Positions 58,848-64,000 of a stretch of DNA of 64,000 nt are shown one piece after another (the first letter of the stretch is position 1; every line of letters begins with the position of its first letter). The translations under genes were made by a program, and so were the position numbers. The notes beneath the pieces were generated by a model. It had not been told where the DNA came from. It worked only from the letters and a program-made list of their open reading frames with translations, and ran no database searches. Origin of the DNA: Biscogniauxia marginata (Eukaryota; Ascomycota; Sordariomycetes; Xylariales; Xylariaceae). The stretch spans positions 1-64,000 of the forward strand of contig MU404063.1 of NCBI GenBank assembly GCA_022695795.1, given 5' to 3'.

Positions 58848-60103
58848 CTATGAGGCTGCTTTATTAAGCCTACCGGATCGTCTCCTCCCTAGATCAGACG
58901 TAGGTCCTACCGGCTTCTTCTTTGGTGGTTTGCCCCCTTCGGACTTCTGGGTCCCGTTGGTTCGAGGCGTTTCCTCCTCCTTCTTAATCGCCTTCGAAGT
59001 TCGGGATCTCTTCTTTGGAGGGAGCTCCAGATCGGGCTTTCCGGCCTCCTCCTCTTCAACTTTAGGCTCGAAGAAGTGGCTCTTGGTCCCGGCGGCGTCT
59101 GGGGGTGTCCCTTCTCCTTCTTCTTCCTTAATGTCCACCGCTGTTCGCCCTCGCTTCTTCTGCACGCTGGGCACTACGCAGCTGGTGCGACCGCCGACGG
59201 TGATGAAAGTGATCTTTTCTCCGTTCGGCAGAGTCGTGGCCGAGTCCTTCTTGCCTTTCCCCCACCGGTGCTTGAATAGCCAGTCCTCGGGGAACTGGTC
59301 GGAATCGCCCAGTTTCCCCACCGCGGTGTCGCACACGTAGCAGATCGCTTTGTACAGGGTGCTGACGTCGGCATCGTTGAAGTCGTCGCAGTACTGCTCC
59401 GGGTGCAGCTTCGCCTGGTACAATATCTCGTCCCCGACCCAGTTCCCGACGCCGCTGATGGTGGCCTGGTCCAGCAACAAAGCCTTAATGGGGACGTGCC
59501 GGCTCCTCATCTTCCGCTTCAGGAAATCCTCAGTGAACACGTCCTTGTCGACGACCGGATCCGGACCGTTTTCGACGAGCGGCGAATTCTTCCTGATGTC
59601 CTCGGCCGGGCAGTCGACTAAGCGGATCCGACTAAACCGCCTGGCATCGGTGAAGGCGACCTCGACTCTCGGGCTGCCGTCCGTTTCCAGCTGGAACTTC
59701 CAGAACTTGGGCGGCCACTGCTCTTTGTCGCCTTTCGTGCGCTCGACGTAGCGCGTGTAGCCTGTCTGCTCGCCCCTGATGTGTACCCACCCGGTCATGC
59801 CCAGGTGCATGACAGGGTGCGGCGCGCTGTCCAGCAGCAGCCAGAAGTACTTCCCCTGCGTCCCCGCCCCGACGACCCTTTTGCCCGCGAGAGCCCTCTC
59901 GAACGCGCTGCCGCTGGTGCCGACCTTGCCAAACACGTTGGCGTCATCCGGCGCCAAGACCTTGTTGATTTTCTTGCCGACCAGATGCAGACGGAGGAAA
60001 TGGACGACACGTGCGACTTTTTCGATAGATTAGTTTCATAACTCAAACTGGATTTCTGGATGACTTGTATTTGTCTCTTCCTACCTTCAGCGATTTCGGG
60101 CAT
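58848..60103 (-). CDS. Formamidopyrimidine-DNA glycosylase (Fpg/MutM family)
   Basis: A base-excision repair enzyme removing oxidised purines and cleaving at abasic sites. Exons 60085-60103 and 58848-60016 give 395 aa. The tiny first exon encodes MPEIAE; Pro2 (Schiff-base nucleophile) and Glu3 are the essential N-terminal residues. Splicing to VARVVHFLRLHLVGKKI gives the standard start, so models starting elsewhere lose catalysis. MHLGMTGWV carries the family core. The helix-two-turn-helix is DQATISGVGNWVGDEILYQA, and the GGRTSCVVPSVQ loop takes the place of the bacterial zinc finger, as in plant and fungal members. The last ~110 residues are a Lys/Glu/Pro-rich tail with several nuclear-import-like basic clusters. 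The acceptor (GAAAAAG|TCGC) is purine-rich and weak. Confidence 0.93.
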
Positions 60104-61424
60104 GGTAAATACAGTTGCTTGGTTTAAAAGTGATAACAAAAAGGGGGGTCGGGGAGTAGAGGGTTGGTGTGGTTAAGCAGAGAGTAATTAATAATAGGTT
60201 ATCTCGACAAAGTTGAACATGTTTATTTGAATTATTCTTTGAAAGGATGTAAATAGTATAAATAGCATTAGGTATAGTAGCAAGATGGGATACTTTGACA
60301 ATAGCTAGCTACCTGACGTAAAAGGAAAAGAAGAAGAGAAAGGTCAAAAGGGGAAATGTTGGTGACACGCAGATTCACGGTCAGTCCAATGCTGCCGTGT
60401 CTCGTTTTTAGCAAGTAAATCTGACTGGCTGCCTAGAAATGTCTTGGAGAGAGCTGTCAATCCGGGGGGCCGAGCCGAATGGACCCTGGCGACCGGGAAT
60501 TCGATATGCGAACGTCTTGGTCGGGCTGCAGGCGTGAGGCTTGCGTCAAGAACCGACACGCCTTATGGCCATATTCGCCCTGTTCGCCCTGCCGTGCTCA
60601 CCTATGTATGAAGAGGAATCCACCCATTCTCATTTGTTTTTATTTTTAGTGAACAAGAGTACAAGAAAGAAGAAAAGAAAAAAGAGGGTGTCATTGAGCA
60701 ATTGTGGCCAATCCAATTGGAGAGCAGAGGTCCCCACGGTGCCGACATGTAGAGTTTAGTGGCGCTGTCCCCTGAACGGACCACTAATGTCTGTCCAATT
60801 GTACCCGCCAATGCCTTTTTATTTTTCTAGTGTAACTCTTTATTCCAGCGCGAGGATCCCCGCGGTCAACCGGATTCACCCATCATCCTTGATTTTTTCC
60901 TCTTCCCTCTCTTGTGGTAACATATTACACCACACAAACCTTGACAGTCCTAAACAGATCCAGGCTCCCAGCCGTGACTAGTCTCTTCATACTCCATGAT
61001 GAATATTTTCTGGCTCGTGTTGTCATGCTGACCCTTCTCCTTTTCCATCGACCCATTGACACTTCAACTACTTCAACGGCTTTGCATGCATCTACAACTC
61101 ATTCATCCTCGGCACCTTGCTCCTCTAAGACCCCCCCACGTTTCTCGTGGCTAATCCGTCTGAATAGTGGAAACTGACATCCGGCTGGACCAACCGCAAT
61201 CGGAGCAAACCCAGAAGAAAAAAAAAACTTGCCTTTTCTTCGAGTGCCTCCTTCGCGGCAAACATTGCGCAATCTTCAACCTTGGCCATCTACCACACCT
61301 CTTATAAAGTCCCCCGGGTCACCGTTCAACAAGATCTATTCGGTCCTCGAACTGAATTGCATCTCCACTCCATTTTTTACTGCTTACATTCGCTCTCAAG
61401 CGACATCACCGGTCAACCGCCACG
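60104..61424. other. Divergent promoter between the Fpg-type gene and PRS1
   Basis: 1.3 kb without a supported gene. It contains AT-rich stretches, purine runs near 60663-60684, and a C/T/A-rich leader before the PRS1 start. Confidence 0.45.
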
Positions 61425-62977
61425 ATGGTTCGGAACATCGTCATTCTCTCGGGTAACTCACACCCGGAGCTCTCAGAGGCCGTGTGCAACCTCCTCGGCG
61501 TTCCTGCCGGCAACAGGATGCTGAGCAAATTCTCGGTTGGGGAAACCCGCTGTGAAATCCAAGACTCGGTGCGAGGCAAGGATGTCTTCATTATCCAGTC
61601 CGGAGGTGGCTCTATAAACGATCACCTCATCGAGCTCTGCATCAGTACGTGACGCCACTCAGAACTCCCACAGGCCAATTTGCCACACCAAGGTATTAAT
61701 TGCCACCAATAGTGATATCGGCTTGCAAGACAGGTTCGGCGAAACGAGTCACAGCAGTCCTGCCCTTGTTCCCCTATTCCCGACAACCAGACCTGCCGTA
61801 CAACAAGATTGGTGCGCCATTGTCGAAACCTCCCACCGAAGTGCCCAGGGACAAATATACCTTCGAGAGCGTGCCGGCGACGCCAGCTCCTGGCATTACG
61901 AAGACGCCGAGCTTCAACAAAGAAACTGACCTGGCTAGGGTGTTGAGCAAAACCTCCCTTACTAACGGGAACGGGAACGGTCTTCACCGTTCAAATGGAG
62001 ATTACTTCGCTAATGGAGAGGCAAATCCATCTCGCACTCTGTCTGGCTCGTCGTTAACGCACACCGCAAGTTTCACAACCCATGACTACGAGAATCCGGC
62101 GTTAATCAGCACTTTCGAAGCCAAACCCGGGTACAAGCGATGGGTCGCCCAGGCTGGCACGCTGGTAGCCGATCTACTAACTTGTGCCGGCGCGGATCAG
62201 TATGTGTCGTCTTCCTACAGTGCTGAAATGAGGAGTGAGGATGGGGGTCCTTCCTAGGAAACTCGTCTCAGCATCCTGCCGCCCTGCCGCGATTTTTGAC
62301 AAGAGAAAAGACGGCTAACAAGCATCGCAGCGTGGTCGCATTGGACCTTCACGACCCCCAATATCAAGGCTTCTTCGACATTCCAATGGACAATCTGTAT
62401 GGTCGTCCTCTGTTAAAACGTTATATTCAACAGAACATCCCCGACTATAAAGACGCCGTGATTGTGAGTCCGGATGCCGGCGGCGCGAAGCGGGCTACTG
62501 CCATCGCCGATAGCCTCGGCATGGATTTCGCACTCATCCACAAGGTAAGGTGGACTGTTGTCAATACATATCTTTAAACTTAACCAATCAAATTAGGAAC
62601 GCCGACCCACGCGAATCACGGATCGTCAAAACGCAACTATGATGCTAGTAGGCAACGTGGCGAATCGCGTCTGTATATTGATCGACGACCTTGCCGATAC
62701 GGCCAACACCATCACCCGTGCCGCGAAGCTGTTGCGAAAAGAAGGCGCAACTGCTATCTGCGCGCTGTTGACGCACGGCGTTTTCAGCGGGGATGCCATA
62801 CAGCGCATCAACGCTTCGGCCCTCGACAAGATCGTCGTCACCAATTCAGTTCCTCAGCACGAGCACAGAAAACTGTGCCCCAAGCTCGAGGTTCTGGACG
62901 TCGCGCCGATCTTTGCCGAGGCCATCCGCCGTATTCATCACGGTGAATCTATCAGCGTTCTCTTCCATTACGACTGA
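61425..62977 (+). CDS. PRS1: Ribose-phosphate pyrophosphokinase, PRS1 type with inserted region
   Basis: Makes PRPP from ribose-5-phosphate and ATP for nucleotide, His and Trp synthesis. Exons 61425-61644, 61713-62199, 62331-62544 and 62597-62977 give 433 aa, close to yeast Prs1. The N-terminal domain shows [31 protein letters not shown] and [10 protein letters not shown]. The second part has [20 protein letters not shown] and [13 protein letters not shown], followed by the PRPP-binding loop [14 protein letters not shown] and THGVFSGDA. About 110 extra residues (roughly 101-213, rich in Ser/Asn/Gly) interrupt the first domain after YSRQPD. Yeast Prs1 has such a non-homologous region too, which links it to cell-wall integrity signalling. 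The assignment to PRS1 rests on that insert; catalytic residues look intact. Confidence 0.94.
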
Positions 62978-64000
62978 ATGCTTCTAGCTACGATGAAGCT
63001 AGAGGATCGCTCTATCTTGGGGTTTATTTGGCCCGGAAGCGCCTAGGCGCGTCACAAGAACGAATTGCCAGGGACACGGGGATGAGACTAACGATTGGGT
63101 TATTCATCACCATCCGACGGATGCCGTTACACGCATGGCTTTTTATATGCATTTGGCCTGGTCCAGGGCAGATTATCTTTATCTGGGCCTCTTGTCAGAG
63201 GTTTAAGGTGTCCCTCATCGGTAGGGGTGCGAATCACAGAGATCAATGATGATCTTGTCTATAGGTAAGGAAGCTTTACTATGTGGTTTCTTCTTCATTC
63301 TACACCCAGAATACAGTCAGGCGTTTCTGGGCATGATTAGTTGGGGTTCACGCAGAAACACGCATCTCGTAGACGAAAGCATCTAGATTGGGGAAGAAAC
63401 AAAAGGTTTGCCCAAAGCCTGCCTCAATGAGACAACCGTAAATGTCATACCGACCTGCCGTGAGTGGTTTCTGTGATCTGCAGTACAATCTTTTGGCCTG
63501 CTGCGGTGAAATCTCCATGCTTCAGGCACGTTGAAGGTCAGGAGGTGAGGTGAGGTGAGGTGAAGTCCACACGACACGGGGACTGATGAACTCTGTTGGG
63601 AATGGCAACTCAGTCGTTATGATGTCTTGAACTGTAAGTCAACGATATATCTTTTTTTTGGTAAAATTTCGATTTAATTCATTTCTTAAACCAACTTCTC
63701 ATGAAATGGCATGGTCATAATTATTACGTTTGGAAACCCAACACAGAAGGATTCCAGAGAGATAAGATTACAATCGGTTATAAGTAAGTGCAGGTATATT
63801 AGGTACCTAACCTATAATAAAATATGTGATCGTGAACTTTGAGAAATGAAGCTACCTATATTTATATGTCTAACTAGGTACTTGTATGATGAATTACAAA
63901 CATAATAGAATATCGTGTATCATTTTACCATTGGCTTAATATAAAGGAGTGACTAATGTATTCATAACTTAATTCACATGAAGGAAGCGAGTTGCTTGGG
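62978..64000. other. Downstream flank of PRS1, no gene seen
   Basis: AT-rich towards the right edge. A short GGTGA pentamer run (GAGGTGAGGTGAGGTGAGG near 63543-63561) is the only repeat. No coding frame is supported. Confidence 0.45.

Overview
The window is nuclear DNA of a filamentous ascomycete (Pezizomycotina, most likely Sordariomycetes). The protein-coding genes have short GT..AG introns (about 50-200 nt, with recognisable CTAAC/CTGAC branch points), long Ser/Pro-rich disordered proteins, and no operon structure. Nearly all gene models below were rebuilt by hand from splice sites. For each one the exon lengths sum to a whole number of codons.

Layout, left to right: NOT4 (-, 6 exons, two possible C-termini); mitochondrial complex I 30.4-kDa subunit (+); an unnamed 813-aa nuclear-type protein (-); a GC-rich alpha/beta hydrolase ending in the peroxisomal signal SKL (+); the HECT ubiquitin ligase UFD4 (-); branched-chain keto acid dehydrogenase E1-alpha (-); a 73-aa membrane microprotein (+); COQ5 (+); a DUF2433 phosphoesterase-like protein with an RGG tail (-). 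Next comes a lower-density accessory patch (about 32.9-36.4 kb). It holds an OTT_1508-type deaminase-fold gene with an in-frame TGA, an AT-rich imperfect palindrome, and an unresolved small transcription unit with a good TATA box. After it come ZDS1 (-), a secreted GH78 rhamnosidase-like enzyme (+), the BRCT scaffold RTT107/BRC1 (+), VPS25 (-), NDC80 (-), an unnamed OB-fold-like protein (+), an unnamed 676-aa protein (+), a formamidopyrimidine-DNA glycosylase (-) and PRS1 (+).

Most genes are conserved housekeeping genes: mRNA decay and ubiquitin, respiration and ubiquinone, branched-chain amino acid catabolism, kinetochore, endosome, DNA repair and PRPP synthesis. They sit next to each other without obvious pathway logic, although 46.8-60.1 kb is rich in chromosome-maintenance functions. 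No CRISPR, rRNA, convincing tRNA or intact transposon was seen.

The most unusual signals are three. First, NOT4 has a 644-nt intron whose retention gives a complete alternative C-terminus; it also contains a strong intronic hairpin. Second, the deaminase-fold gene is interrupted by one in-frame TGA. Third, the neighbouring AT-rich palindrome has arms that differ almost only by transitions.
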